Source: JAWVFM01 sp963843315 (GTDB lineage Bacteria; Actinomycetota; Thermoleophilia; Solirubrobacterales; 70-9). From it: DNA of 64,000 nucleotides. The stretch spans positions 186,001-250,000 of the forward strand of contig CAWJJU010000003.1 in the NCBI GenBank assembly GCA_963843315.1, in the 5' to 3' direction. Every line of letters starts with the position of its first letter. Position 1 is the first letter of the stretch. The position numbers were made by a program, and so were the translations under genes. Shown in pieces: positions 6,932 to 15,907 of this stretch. The notes under the pieces are model-generated. The model made no database searches and was not told where the DNA came from. It saw nothing but the letters and a program-made list of their open reading frames with translations.

Positions 6932-8011
6932 TCAGCTCTGAGCAGCCGGGGCGAGCGCCCCGCGCAGGGCCGCCAGGCACTCGACGGTGTGCAGGCGCTC
7001 GCCGAGGTCCAGCTGGACGGGAGTGACGATGAGCCGGTCCACGCCGGCCGATGCGAAGCGCTCCAGACGCTCGGCGACCTCGGCCTCGGTGCCGATGAGC
7101 GAGGTCGCCGCGACCATCTCGTCGGGGATGGCCGCGAAGGCCTCCTCGCGCTTGCCGTCCTGGTAGAGCGTCTGGACCTCGTCGGCCGCTTCGCCGAAGC
7201 CGAAGCGGTGCGCGAGGTCGACGTAGAAGTTGACCTTGCGACTGCCCATGCCGCCCATGTAGAGCAGCAGGCCGGCCTTCACGATCGCCCGCGCGGCGTC
7301 GAGGTCGCCGTCGATTGCCACCTGCACCGACGGCGAGACCTCCAGGTCGGCTCGGGTGCGCCCGCCCTTCGCGAAGCCGGCCTCGAGGTTCTCGCCCCAG
7401 GCGCTCTCGAAGGAGTCGATGTCGAAGAAGATCGGGATCCAGCCGTCGGCGACCTCCGCCGTCAGCTCCACCGACTTGCGGCCGATCGCGCCGAGGAACA
7501 CGGGGATCTCGTTGCGGCGAGGGTGGAAGTTGAGCTTCAGCGCCTTGGCCTGGCCCGAGCTGCCCTCGGACAGCGGCAGGTCGTAGTGATCGCCGTGGTG
7601 CTCCAGCGGCCCTCTGCGGGCGACGATCTCGCGCACGACCTCGACGTACTCGCGCGTGCGGCCCCACGGCTTGGCGTAGTCGACGCCGTACCAGCCCTCG
7701 GAGACCTGCGGTCCAGAGGGGCCGAAGCCGAAGATGAAGCGCCCGCCGGAGAGCTCGTCGATGGTCACGCCGGCCATCGCCGCGGCCGCGGGCGGCCGCG
7801 CCGGGACCTGCATGATCGCCGCGCCCAGCTTGATGGTCTGGGTCTGCGGCGCCAGCCAGGAGAGCACGCTGACCACGTCGGAGCCGTAGGACTCGGCGAC
7901 CCACACGGAGTCGTACCCGGCGGCCTCGGCCCGGCGCACGAGCTCGAGAGCCTCGTCGCCGCGAGGCCCGATTCCCCAGTAGCCGAGGTAGATGCCTAGC
8001 TCCGGCGCCAT
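6932..8011 (-). CDS. LLM-class (F420-dependent type) oxidoreductase
   Basis: 359 residues. Bacterial-luciferase-like TIM barrel: LGIYLGYWG at the N-terminus, AGYDSVWVAESYG, IKLGAAIMQVPARPP, the characteristic ELSGGRFIFGFGPSGPQVSEGWYG, and a C-terminal IGTEAEVAERLERFASAGVDRLIV, all typical of the F420-dependent LLM subgroup. The flavin/F420 preference is inferred from these motifs; the substrate is unknown. An ATG at 8011 lies 9 nt after TAGGCT (complement of 8021-8026). It follows the transporter gene at 8068 on the same strand but is separated by a perfect hairpin, so it is probably transcribed on its own. Confidence 0.85.
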   Translation of the reverse strand: MAPELGIYLGYWGIGPRGDEALELVRRAEAAGYDSVWVAESYGSDVVSVLSWLAPQTQTIKLGAAIMQVPARPPAAAAMAGVTIDELSGGRFIFGFGPSGPQVSEGWYGVDYAKPWGRTREYVEVVREIVARRGPLEHHGDHYDLPLSEGSSGQAKALKLNFHPRRNEIPVFLGAIGRKSVELTAEVADGWIPIFFDIDSFESAWGENLEAGFAKGGRTRADLEVSPSVQVAIDGDLDAARAIVKAGLLLYMGGMGSRKVNFYVDLAHRFGFGEAADEVQTLYQDGKREEAFAAIPDEMVAATSLIGTEAEVAERLERFASAGVDRLIVTPVQLDLGERLHTVECLAALRGALAPAAQS

Positions 8012-8026
8012 TCGACGGGGAGCCTA

Positions 8027-8057
8027 TGGGGTCAGGCCGCCGAGGGGCCTGACCCCA
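8027..8057. terminator. Perfect 12-bp inverted repeat between transporter and LLM genes
   Basis: TGGGGTCAGGCC (8027-8038), 7-nt loop, GGCCTGACCCCA (8046-8057). It lies 10 nt past the stop of the substrate-binding protein gene and abuts the -10 of the LLM gene. It would form a very stable hairpin in either direction; there is no U-tract. It could be a terminator or a repetitive palindromic element. Confidence 0.55.
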
Positions 8058-8067
8058 CCCCGGGCGG

Positions 8068-9054
8068 CTACTTGATGTAGCCGCCCGACTTCAGGTAGTG
8101 CGTCGCGACCGCGGCCGGCGTCTTCTTGTCGATGTCGACCTCGGAGTTCAGCTCCTGGATGACCGGGAGCGTCAGGTTGCCCTGGACCTTCTCGATCGTT
8201 GACCGGAAGTCGGGCCCGGCTTCGTTCTCCACCTTCTGGGAGGTGATGAAGATCAGGTTGCCGGCCGGGATCAGGCCCTTGTCGTCTTCGAGCAGCGTGT
8301 ACTTGTCGCTGTTGGCCAGCTGAGCATCCGACGTGAACAGAATCGACAGGTCCGCATCGCCCTTGTCGAGCACCGTGTAACGCAGGCTGATGTCCACGGG
8401 CTTGAACTGCTTGAACTGCAGGCCGTAGTTCTTCTCCAGCCCCGCGAGGCAGTCGATCCGCTCACGGCACTCCGGCGAGCCGGCGAGGGTGAGGTTCTGA
8501 GACTTGCCCTCGAGGTCGGAGATCGTCTTCAGCCCCAGCTTCTGGGCGGTCGAGGTGAGCGTTCCGACGGCATTCGAGTCCGCGAACGGAGTTGGCGCGA
8601 ACGACGTCAGCCCCTCCTTCTCGAGGTCCTTGTTGGCCATCGCGGCCGCCTCGTTGGCATCGGACGGCATGTCCTGCGGCTGCACGTTGAAGAAGGAGCC
8701 CAGCGCCGTGGAGGTGTACTCCGGGTAGCCGCTGATCTGGCCGTCCTTGAGCGCCTTGAGGGCGATGGTCTCCGAGCCGAGGTTCAACTTCGTGTCCACC
8801 TTGTAGCCGGCGGCCTGGAGAGCCTGTGCGTAGATGTTTCCGAGGATGTACTCCTCGGTGAAGTTCTTCGAGCCGACGGTCAGGCTGACCTTCCCGTTCG
8901 CAGGGTTCGACTGGATCAGGTTGTCCGACGAGGAAGTTGTCGAGCCGGTCGAGCTCGTCGTGTCGCTGCTGCTCGAGCCGCAGGCGGCCACGAACATGGC
9001 GAGCACGACGGCAAGGATCGCTCCAATGAAGAAGCGCGAACGGGCGGATGTCAT
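8068..9054 (-). CDS. Quaternary-amine ABC transporter, substrate-binding lipoprotein
   Basis: 328 residues from ATG 9054 (AGAGGGG Shine-Dalgarno); a longer frame upstream lacks such support. Residues 1-24 are a lipoprotein signal with lipobox VAAC and lipid-attachment Cys25, then a Ser/Thr-rich tether. The mature domain has the OpuAC/ProX-OsmF pattern: VTVGSKNFTEEYILGNIYAQALQAAG, GQISGYPEYTSTAL, LTLAGSPECRERIDCLAGLEKNYG and DKGDADLSILFTSDAQL. Proteins of this type bind glycine betaine, choline or related osmolytes for import. Last gene of a four-gene operon read leftwards from 11789. Confidence 0.9.
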   Translation of the reverse strand: MTSARSRFFIGAILAVVLAMFVAACGSSSSDTTSSTGSTTSSSDNLIQSNPANGKVSLTVGSKNFTEEYILGNIYAQALQAAGYKVDTKLNLGSETIALKALKDGQISGYPEYTSTALGSFFNVQPQDMPSDANEAAAMANKDLEKEGLTSFAPTPFADSNAVGTLTSTAQKLGLKTISDLEGKSQNLTLAGSPECRERIDCLAGLEKNYGLQFKQFKPVDISLRYTVLDKGDADLSILFTSDAQLANSDKYTLLEDDKGLIPAGNLIFITSQKVENEAGPDFRSTIEKVQGNLTLPVIQELNSEVDIDKKTPAAVATHYLKSGGYIK

Positions 9055-9110
9055 GAGACCCCTCTCTGGGTGGGACGGTTGCGGTGTCCGCGTTACGCGG
9101 CCCCGCAATC

Positions 9111-9845
9111 CTATGCGCGCGACGCGGCGGCCTGCAGCTTCACGCCCTTCGGAGTCAGCGCGCGCTGGATGCCGGCGAGGACGAGCTCGATCGAAAGGGC
9201 GAGGCCCGCGACGAGGATGCCCCCGGCGAGCACGCCGTCGTCGCCGAAGACGTTGCGGCCCAGGATGAGGTCACCAAGGTCCGACACTCCGACGAGCGAG
9301 GCGATCGTCGCCGTGGCGATGATGTTGACCGACGACGTTCGAATCCCGGTCATGATCGTCGGAACGGCGAGCGGCAGCTCGACCTTGAGCATCACCCCGA
9401 GTGGCGTCATGCCCATGCCCTCGGCGGCGTCGACCGCGTCGCGGTCGACCTGCCTGACGCCCACGAACGCATTGGTGAGGATCGGCGGGATCCCGAGGAT
9501 CATCAGTGCCGGCACGATGTTGCGGGCGCCGATGCCCACCGCGGCCGCGAAGAGCGCGAGCACCACCAGCTCGGGGAGCGCCCGCCCCGCGTTGCCGATC
9601 CCGACGGCGAAGAACTCCCCCTTGCCACGGTGGCCCAGATAGACCCCGATCGGCAGCGCGATGAGGATGGCGACGCCCAGGGCGAGCAGGCTCAGCCACA
9701 GCTGCGTCCACAGCAGGTGCCCGACGAACGCCGGGCCTCCGACCATCACGTTGCCGCCGGTGACGGCCGGCCGCTCGTGGAGCATGAAGTCGAAGGCGCC
9801 GGAGATCCCGCCGAGGAACGCCGCGGGCAGGAATGGGGCGCTCAC
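9111..9845 (-). CDS. Quaternary-amine ABC transporter, permease 2
   Basis: 244 residues from GTG 9845, which overlaps the stop of the preceding permease (GTGA). It is hydrophobic throughout. The BPD_transp_1 coupling region is DAVDAAEGMGMTPLGVMLKVELPLAVPTIMTGIR, where EGMGMTP...VELPLA is the EAA-type loop that contacts the ATPase. It pairs with the permease at 9842-10594 and is 56 nt upstream of the binding-protein gene. Confidence 0.9.
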   Translation of the reverse strand: MSAPFLPAAFLGGISGAFDFMLHERPAVTGGNVMVGGPAFVGHLLWTQLWLSLLALGVAILIALPIGVYLGHRGKGEFFAVGIGNAGRALPELVVLALFAAAVGIGARNIVPALMILGIPPILTNAFVGVRQVDRDAVDAAEGMGMTPLGVMLKVELPLAVPTIMTGIRTSSVNIIATATIASLVGVSDLGDLILGRNVFGDDGVLAGGILVAGLALSIELVLAGIQRALTPKGVKLQAAASRA

Positions 9846-10594
9846 GCGGGCCTCGCTCTGCGCCAGGGAGTGAGCAGCCGTTGCCCAAGCAGGATCAGCA
9901 GGTCGAACGCGAGGGCCATGGCGACCACCAGGGCCCCGACGATGATGATGTTGGTGTAGAAGGTCAGCTGCTGGATGAGGGGGTCGCCCAGCCCGCCCGC
10001 TCCCGCGTAGAAGGCCAGCGATGCGATCGCGACGGTCGACACCGTCGCTATTCGCAGGCCGGCGATGATCTCGGGCAGGGCCAGCGGCAGCTCCACGCCC
10101 CACAGGAGCTGGCGATCGGTCATGCCCATCCCCCTTCCGGCGTCGACCGCCGCGGTGGGGACGTTGGCGAGACCCGCGTTGATGTTGCGGTAGAGGATCT
10201 GCAGCGTGTAGGCGGTCAGCGCGATCACGGCTGTGAGCGTGCCGAAGCCGGTGATGGGCAGAAGCAGCGAGAAGAACGCGAGGCTGGGGATCGTGTAGAG
10301 CACCCCGGTGGAGACGTTCAGGGGGGCGCTGAGCCAACCACGCCGATGGGAGACAACGGCAAGCGCGAGGGCGATGACGAAGCCCGCGGCGACCGAAACC
10401 GACACGAGGAGCAGGTGCTTGAAGAACGGCCCGACGTAGCGGTCGAAGTTGTCGGCCGCCCAACTCGCGCAGAAGAACCCGTTGCGAGCGACGCAGCTTG
10501 AGGTCGCGTGCTGGTGGCAGAAACTGGGCCCCAGGGCCTGGCAGCCGTTGGCGGCGCTGTCGGCGAGGGGCATCCTGAGAGCGAGCCCGAGCAC
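9842..10594 (-). CDS. Quaternary-amine ABC transporter, permease 1
   Basis: 250 residues if GTG 10594, 1 nt beyond the ATPase stop, is used. An ATG at 10627 would overlap the ATPase by 32 nt, and an ATG at 10573 is also possible. An N-terminal extracytoplasmic segment with four cysteines (residues about 17-45, ending CVARNGFFCASW) precedes the helices, a feature of OsmW/OpuCB-type permeases. EAA loop: DAGRGMGMTDRQLLWGVELPLALPEIIAGLR. It forms a heterodimeric channel with the neighbouring permease. Confidence 0.88.
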   Translation of the reverse strand: MLGLALRMPLADSAANGCQALGPSFCHQHATSSCVARNGFFCASWAADNFDRYVGPFFKHLLLVSVSVAAGFVIALALAVVSHRRGWLSAPLNVSTGVLYTIPSLAFFSLLLPITGFGTLTAVIALTAYTLQILYRNINAGLANVPTAAVDAGRGMGMTDRQLLWGVELPLALPEIIAGLRIATVSTVAIASLAFYAGAGGLGDPLIQQLTFYTNIIIVGALVVAMALAFDLLILLGQRLLTPWRRARPA

Positions 10595-10595
10595 G

Positions 10596-11789
10596 TCAGT
10601 CCGCCAGCGGGCGCTCGGCCGCGGCATGCTCGTCGGTGAGCGCGTCGGCGGACCCGAGGAAGTCGGAGACGATCTCCACCGACAGGACGCCCGCGATCCT
10701 GCCCTCGGCGTCGACGACCGGCGCGTAGAGGCTCTCTGCCTGCAGGAGGTCGGCGAGCGCGTCGCGCATCACGTCGGCAAGGTCGAGGATCGGATGGGCG
10801 GTGGAGTCCGGTCGGTGGCCGACGGTGGGCGCCTGGAGGTCGGCGTCGGAAAGCCAGCCGAGCGGGCGGCGCTCGGAGTCGACCAGAAGCGCGTGCGGCA
10901 CCTCGGCGCCCTCGAGCTTGCGGCGCACCTCGCCCGTGCCCTGGCCGACGAACGCCAAGGGCGCCTCCCAGAGGTCGATGTCGGCAACCCTCAGCAGCGA
11001 CAGGCGCTTCAGAGCCCGGTCGGCGCCGACGAAGTCCTCGACGAACGAGTCGGCCGGCGCCATCAGCAGCTCCGCGGGGGTCGCGTACTGCGCGATGACG
11101 CCGCCCTCGCGGAGGATTGCGATGCGGTCGCCCATCTTGATCGCCTCGTCGATGTCGTGGGTGACGAAGACGATCGTCTTGCGGACCTCGGCCTGGAGGC
11201 GCAGGAACTCGTTCTGCAGGCGCTCGCGGTTGATGGGATCGACCGCGCCGAAGGGCTCGTCCATCAGCATCACCCCGGGGTCGGCCGCGAGGGCGCGTGC
11301 CACGCCCACGCGCTGCTGCTGGCCGCCGGACAGCTGGGCGGGAAAGCGGTCGGCGAGCTCCGGGTCGAGGCCGATCAGGTCGACGAGCTCGCGCACCCTG
11401 GAGTCGGTGCGCTCGTGGCTCCAGCCGAGCAGCCTGGGGACGGTGGCGATGTTGGCCGCGATGGTGCGGTGGGGAAACAGGCCCGTCTGCTGGATGACGT
11501 AGCCGATCTCGCGCCGCAATTCGGCCGCCGAGCGCTCGCGAACAGAGCGCTCGCCGACGGTGATGTCGCCGCTGGTGATGTCGACCATGCGGTTGACCAT
11601 CCGCATCGCCGTCGTCTTGCCGCATCCCGACGGGCCGACGAGCACGCAGATCTCCCCCGGCTCGACCGCGAGATCGAGCTCGTGCACGGCGTCGCGCTCG
11701 GCGCCGGGGTAGCGCTTCGTGGCCTCCCGGAACTGAATCGCGAGAGCGCCCGCCGAACCCCGAGCCCCGTTCTCACCCTGCTGCGCCAC
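10596..11789 (-). CDS. Quaternary-amine ABC transporter, ATPase with CBS domains
   Basis: 397 residues. Walker A GPSGCGKT (52-59), signature LSGGQQQRVGVARAL, Walker B VMLMDEPFGAVD, and the H-loop VTHDIDEA. Residues about 275-385 are a C-terminal tandem CBS pair (PTVGHRPDSTAHPILDLADVMRDALADLL), found in OpuA/ProV-like ATPases, where it senses ionic strength or c-di-AMP. GTG 11789 lies 7 nt after TACGAT (complement of 11797-11802), so this first gene of the operon appears leaderless. The importer probably serves osmoprotection. Confidence 0.92.
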   Translation of the reverse strand: MAQQGENGARGSAGALAIQFREATKRYPGAERDAVHELDLAVEPGEICVLVGPSGCGKTTAMRMVNRMVDITSGDITVGERSVRERSAAELRREIGYVIQQTGLFPHRTIAANIATVPRLLGWSHERTDSRVRELVDLIGLDPELADRFPAQLSGGQQQRVGVARALAADPGVMLMDEPFGAVDPINRERLQNEFLRLQAEVRKTIVFVTHDIDEAIKMGDRIAILREGGVIAQYATPAELLMAPADSFVEDFVGADRALKRLSLLRVADIDLWEAPLAFVGQGTGEVRRKLEGAEVPHALLVDSERRPLGWLSDADLQAPTVGHRPDSTAHPILDLADVMRDALADLLQAESLYAPVVDAEGRIAGVLSVEIVSDFLGSADALTDEHAAAERPLAD

Positions 11790-11796
11790 CGGCGCG

Positions 11797-11830
11797 ATCG
11801 TACTAGCGCGCCCCGCGCAACCGCTATGAA
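11797..11830. promoter_or_regulatory. Divergent leaderless promoters for importer operon and P-type ATPase
   Basis: Minus-strand -10 TACGAT (11797-11802) is 7 nt from GTG 11789. Plus-strand TATGAA (11825-11830) is 7 nt from GTG 11838. The two starts are only 48 nt apart, so the promoters must share the same DNA. Confidence 0.45.
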
Positions 11831-11837
11831 TGGAGGC

Positions 11838-14351
11838 GTGAACGCCCGCGCCGAGCCGACCGGCCTGTCCAGCGCCGAGGCCGCCAGCCGCCTCGCGCGT
11901 CTCGGGCCGGTGGAGCCCACCTCGTCGCGCTCGATGGCGTCGATCGTCGCGGCCAACGTCTTCACGCTATTCAACGCCATTCTCGGCGCCTTTTTCGTCG
12001 TCCTCGTGGGGCTTGGGCTGTTCGCCGACGCACTGTTCGGCGTGGTGGCGATCGTCAACTCCGCCATCGGCATCCGCCAGGAGGTGAAGGCGAAGGAGAC
12101 CCTGGACGAGCTGGCGCTACTGGTGGCGCCGCGAGCCAGGGTCATGCGCGACGGACACGAGATCGAGGTGACGGCAGAGGAGGTGGTGCCCGGCGACGTC
12201 GTCCGCGTCCAGCCCGGCGACCAGCTCGTGGCCGACGGCGAGGTGATCGACGCCAGGGGCCTGACGCTCGACGAATCGGTGCTCACCGGCGAGGCCGACG
12301 GCGTGCGCAAGCACCGCGGCGACCGCGCGCTCTCCGGCGCCTTCTGCCTGTCGGGGTCGGGCCATTACGAGGTCGACGCCGTGCGCGAGCGCAGCTATGC
12401 CGGCAAGATCGCGGGCGAAGCGAAGACGTTCCGCCACCCGCCCTCGCCCCTTCAGGTCGAGGTCAACCGGGTGCTCGCGGCGACGACCGCGGTGATGATC
12501 CCGCTGGGAGTCATCCTGCTCTTCGCGCTGAACGCGCGCAGCGTCGGCATCCACGAAGCGGCCCAGACGGCGGCAGCCGGCCTGGTGACGCTGGTCCCGG
12601 AGGGCCTCGTCCTGCTGATGTCGGTGACCCTGGCGGTCGCGGCGCGCAGGCTCGCTGCGATGCAGACGCTGGTCCAGCAGATCAGCGCGACGGAGGCCCT
12701 GGCCGCCGTCGACACGATCTGCGTCGACAAGACGGGCACCCTCACCGACGGCACGCTCAGCCTTGCGGCCGTCGAGTTCGCCGATCCCGAGCGCCAGTCG
12801 GCGACCGAGCAGGCGCTGGGGCGCTTCGCGCACTCGGTGGGCGAGCGCAACCGGACCCTGCAGGCCATCGCCGAGCGCTACGTCTCCTCGCCGATGAAGG
12901 TCACCGCCGAGGTGCCCTTCTCCTCGGCCTGGAAGTGGAGCGGCGCGACGCTGAACGGCGGCGGCGCCGAGCGCAGCTTCGTGATGGGCGCGCCCGACAT
13001 CCTCTCGCGGGCCGGAGTGATGGAGCTGCCCCCGCCGCTCGCGGCCAAGCTCTCCGAGCACACTTCCGCCGGGCGCCGCGTGGTGGCATTCGGCGAGGCG
13101 CGCGGGCCGCTGCCGGAGGACCCGGCGCACTCGCCGCCGCCGCCGCTCGAGGCCCGGGCGCTGGTGGTGCTGACCGAGCAGCTGCGTTCCGACGCCGTTG
13201 AGACCGTCGCGTTCATGCGCGAGCAGCAGGTGGACCTCAAGCTGATCTCCGGCGACGCGCGGGAGACGGTGACCGCCGTCGCACAGGCGGTCGGAGTTCC
13301 GAAGGACGCTGGGGTGATCGAGGGTCCCGACCTGCCCGACGACGGCCCCGGCCTCGCTCTCGCCGCCGAGGCGAACACGGTCTTCTGCCGCATCACGCCG
13401 GAGCAGAAGCAGTCGCTTGTCGGCGCCCTCGCCGACCGCGGGCGGTTCACGGCGATGATCGGCGACGGCGTCAACGACGTCCCCGCCCTCAAGCGCTCGC
13501 GGCTGGCGGTCGCGATGGGTTCGGGCAGCCAGGTGACCAAGGGCGTCGCCGACATCGTGCTGCTCGCCGACCAGTTCTCGATGCTGCCGCGCGCGGTGGC
13601 CGAGGGCCGGCGCATCGCTCGCAACATCCACCGCCTGGGCCGCCTCTACCTCACCAAGTCCGTGTACGCGGGGGTCCTGATCCTCTGGGCCGCGCTGACG
13701 GGCTTCGCCTTCCCGTTCCTGCCGCGTCAGCTCACCGTCGCCGCGACGCTCACCATCGGGATCCCCTCCTTCGTGCTCGCCCTTGCGCCCAGCGAGGGGC
13801 CCCTCTACCGGGGGCGCCTGCTGCGCGCCCTGGCGGCCTTCGCCGTGCCGGCGGGCGTCGCCATGGGAGTCGCCTCGCTGCTCTCGCTGTTTCTCGTCGA
13901 TACGGTCTTCAGCGGCACCCTCGACGAGGGCCGCACCGCCGCGACCACGACGCTGATCGTCCTGGGGTTGTCGTTCATCCTGCTGCTCGAGCGCGGCCCG
14001 GGGCGCGAGCACATCACGATCCAGAGCTACATGCTCGCGATGGTGGCGGGGCTCGGCGCGATCTTTGCCGGGTGCCTGGCGATTGGCCCGCTTCGCGACT
14101 TCTTCGACCTCGTGATCCTCTCGGCCGGCCAATGGTTCCTGGCCCTGCTCTCGGTGGCCGCCGGCCTGCTGCTGGCGGCCGCGGCCTGGCGCGTGCCGTA
14201 CATCCAGCGCCTCGAGGCGCCCGACATCCAGCCGGAGCCGGGGCCGGCGCCCACCCACTCGCCCCACACGATCGACATGCCGGCGGTGCCTGAGCCGGCG
14301 CACTCCCGGCACGTCGAGGACGAGCCGCCGGTGCGGGAGACTGAGGCCTGA
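11838..14351 (+). CDS. P-type cation-transporting ATPase, CtpE-like
   Basis: 837 residues from GTG 11838; ATG 11826 is an alternative that would overlap the proposed -10. Key elements in order: IVAANVFTLFNAILGAFF (first helices), actuator motif LDESVLTGEADGV, helix motif PEGLVLLMS, phosphorylation site DKTGTLTDG (Asp about 297), and the hinge GDGVNDVPALKRSRLAVAMGSGS. There is no heavy-metal-binding domain and no CPx motif; the N-terminus and PEGL match mycobacterial CtpE, reported to take up calcium. The metal specificity here is inference. The C-terminal 45 residues are Pro/Glu-rich. The stop overlaps the pyruvate kinase start (TGATG). Confidence 0.85.
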   Translation: MNARAEPTGLSSAEAASRLARLGPVEPTSSRSMASIVAANVFTLFNAILGAFFVVLVGLGLFADALFGVVAIVNSAIGIRQEVKAKETLDELALLVAPRARVMRDGHEIEVTAEEVVPGDVVRVQPGDQLVADGEVIDARGLTLDESVLTGEADGVRKHRGDRALSGAFCLSGSGHYEVDAVRERSYAGKIAGEAKTFRHPPSPLQVEVNRVLAATTAVMIPLGVILLFALNARSVGIHEAAQTAAAGLVTLVPEGLVLLMSVTLAVAARRLAAMQTLVQQISATEALAAVDTICVDKTGTLTDGTLSLAAVEFADPERQSATEQALGRFAHSVGERNRTLQAIAERYVSSPMKVTAEVPFSSAWKWSGATLNGGGAERSFVMGAPDILSRAGVMELPPPLAAKLSEHTSAGRRVVAFGEARGPLPEDPAHSPPPPLEARALVVLTEQLRSDAVETVAFMREQQVDLKLISGDARETVTAVAQAVGVPKDAGVIEGPDLPDDGPGLALAAEANTVFCRITPEQKQSLVGALADRGRFTAMIGDGVNDVPALKRSRLAVAMGSGSQVTKGVADIVLLADQFSMLPRAVAEGRRIARNIHRLGRLYLTKSVYAGVLILWAALTGFAFPFLPRQLTVAATLTIGIPSFVLALAPSEGPLYRGRLLRALAAFAVPAGVAMGVASLLSLFLVDTVFSGTLDEGRTAATTTLIVLGLSFILLLERGPGREHITIQSYMLAMVAGLGAIFAGCLAIGPLRDFFDLVILSAGQWFLALLSVAAGLLLAAAAWRVPYIQRLEAPDIQPEPGPAPTHSPHTIDMPAVPEPAHSRHVEDEPPVRETEA

Positions 14352-15787
14352 TGCAGAAGTCGAGCCATCGCGGACGGCGCACGAAGATCGTGGCCACGAT
14401 CGGGCCTGCGACGCGCTCCGTGGAGGCGATGCGCGATCTGATCGAGGCCGGCGCCGACGTCTTTCGCCTCAACTTCTCGCACGGAACCCGCTCCGACCAC
14501 CACGAGATCGTCGCGATGGCGCGCGAGGCCGCACGCTTGGCCGAGTGGGAGGTGGGCCTTCTCGGCGACCTGCCGGGCCCGAAGCTACGCCTCGGCGAGA
14601 TCAAGAGCGGAGCGGTGGAGCTTCGCGAGGGGGAGCGGATCACGCTCACGGTCGACGGCGACGGCGCAACCCCGGGCCATCTGCCCGTCACCTGGGCCGG
14701 CCTGCCCGGGGCGGTGCGCGAGGACGGCGACGTGTACCTCGCCGACGGCCGCATCCGCCTGCGCGTGCTCAGCTGCGACCAGTCCGACGTCGCCTGCGAG
14801 GTCGAGGTCGGCGGCCGCGTCTCCTCGCATCAGGGACTGAATCTGCCGGGAGCGGACGTGACCCTGCCCTCGGCCGGCCAGGAGGACCTGGCATGGGTCG
14901 ACTTCGCCGTCGAGGAGGGCATCGACCTGCTCGCCGTCTCGTTCGTCCGCCGGGCCGAGGACCTGACGCCCGTCGAGCGCCGTGTGCGCGTCGCCGGCGC
15001 CGACATCCCGATCATCGCCAAGATCGAGAAGCCCCAGGCCGCCGAGAACGCCGAGGCGATCATCGACGCGGCGCTCAGCGGGATCATGGTGGCCCGCGGG
15101 GACCTCGGCATCGAGCTGCCGCTGGCCCGCGTCCCGGTGATGCAGCGCCGGCTGCTCGCGCTCGCCGGAAAGCACTCCAAGCCGTCGATCACCGCGACGC
15201 AGATGCTCGCGTCGATGGTCACCTCGCCCCGGCCCACCCGCGCGGAGGTCAACGACGTGGCGAACGCGATTTGGCAGGGCACCGACGCCGTGATGCTCTC
15301 GGAGGAGACCGCCGTCGGCGAGAACGCCACCGAGGCGGTGCGCGTGATGGACCGCATCGCGCGCGAGGTCGAGCCGGAGCTGCCCTACGGCGACTGGCTG
15401 TTCAGCCGCGCGGCGGCCGAGCCCGGCGACGTGGCGAGCTCCGTGGCCCGCGCGGCCGTCGGCGCCACCTACACGCTGGGGCTGGCGGCGCTGGTCGTGC
15501 CCACGCGAAGCGGCCGGACCGCCCGCCTGCTCTCCGCGCACCGGCCGCGGGTGCCCGTGCTGGCGGTGTCGCCGCGCGTCGAGAGCGTGCGCAGGCTGAA
15601 CCTCCTGTTCGGCGTGCAGTGCGTGATCGCCGAGGACTGGACGAGCCTGCGCGACCTGCTGGGCGACTGCGCCCGCCTGGCCCGCGAGGAGGGCGTCGCG
15701 AAGTCGGGCGACCTGATCGCGATCACCGCCGGCCTGCCCGAGCAGCGCCTGGGCACCAACCTGTTCGAGATCCACCGGGTGCCGTAG
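14351..15787 (+). CDS. pyk: Pyruvate kinase
   Basis: 478 residues, the normal length. RTKIVATIGPATRS at the N-terminus, RLNFSHG (phosphoenolpyruvate/metal region), LLGDLPGPKLRLG, the active-site block IIAKIEKPQAAENAEAI followed by GIMVARGDLGIELPL, and ATQMLASMVTSPRPTRAEVNDVANAI are all diagnostic. It converts phosphoenolpyruvate and ADP to pyruvate and ATP. The residue after GDLPGPK differs from the common GPKIR form (L in place of I), a mild variant. It is translationally coupled to the P-type ATPase gene by TGATG. Confidence 0.96.
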   Translation: MQKSSHRGRRTKIVATIGPATRSVEAMRDLIEAGADVFRLNFSHGTRSDHHEIVAMAREAARLAEWEVGLLGDLPGPKLRLGEIKSGAVELREGERITLTVDGDGATPGHLPVTWAGLPGAVREDGDVYLADGRIRLRVLSCDQSDVACEVEVGGRVSSHQGLNLPGADVTLPSAGQEDLAWVDFAVEEGIDLLAVSFVRRAEDLTPVERRVRVAGADIPIIAKIEKPQAAENAEAIIDAALSGIMVARGDLGIELPLARVPVMQRRLLALAGKHSKPSITATQMLASMVTSPRPTRAEVNDVANAIWQGTDAVMLSEETAVGENATEAVRVMDRIAREVEPELPYGDWLFSRAAAEPGDVASSVARAAVGATYTLGLAALVVPTRSGRTARLLSAHRPRVPVLAVSPRVESVRRLNLLFGVQCVIAEDWTSLRDLLGDCARLAREEGVAKSGDLIAITAGLPEQRLGTNLFEIHRVP

Positions 15788-15907
15788 CGAGCGCTTCCAC
15801 CGCGCCCCGCGGCGAGCGCGGTCTCCGTGGGCACGCAGGCGGTGCCCGCGGCGCGCGGCTTCGCCGCGCGGATCAACGAGGGAACCGGCCGTGGACAACT
15901 GCGAGGT
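15788..15907. terminator. Hairpin-rich region after pyruvate kinase
   Basis: Two stable hairpins follow the stop: GGGCAC (15829-15834) with GTGCCC (15842-15847), and CGCGCGGC-ttc-GCCGCGCG (15852-15870). There is no U-tract. They probably end pyk transcription, but they form in both directions and the next gene is convergent. Confidence 0.4.

Noticed and set aside
10449..11837. Upstream extension of the P-type ATPase frame by 460 codons
   Set aside because: The stretch lies antisense to the importer ATPase and permease and has no ATPase-related motif; a promoter-like element and start are found at 11825-11840.
12117..14312. 731-codon frame on the minus strand
   Set aside because: Antisense to the P-type ATPase, which has complete catalytic motifs. 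The antisense product is repetitive Arg/Gly/Glu-rich.
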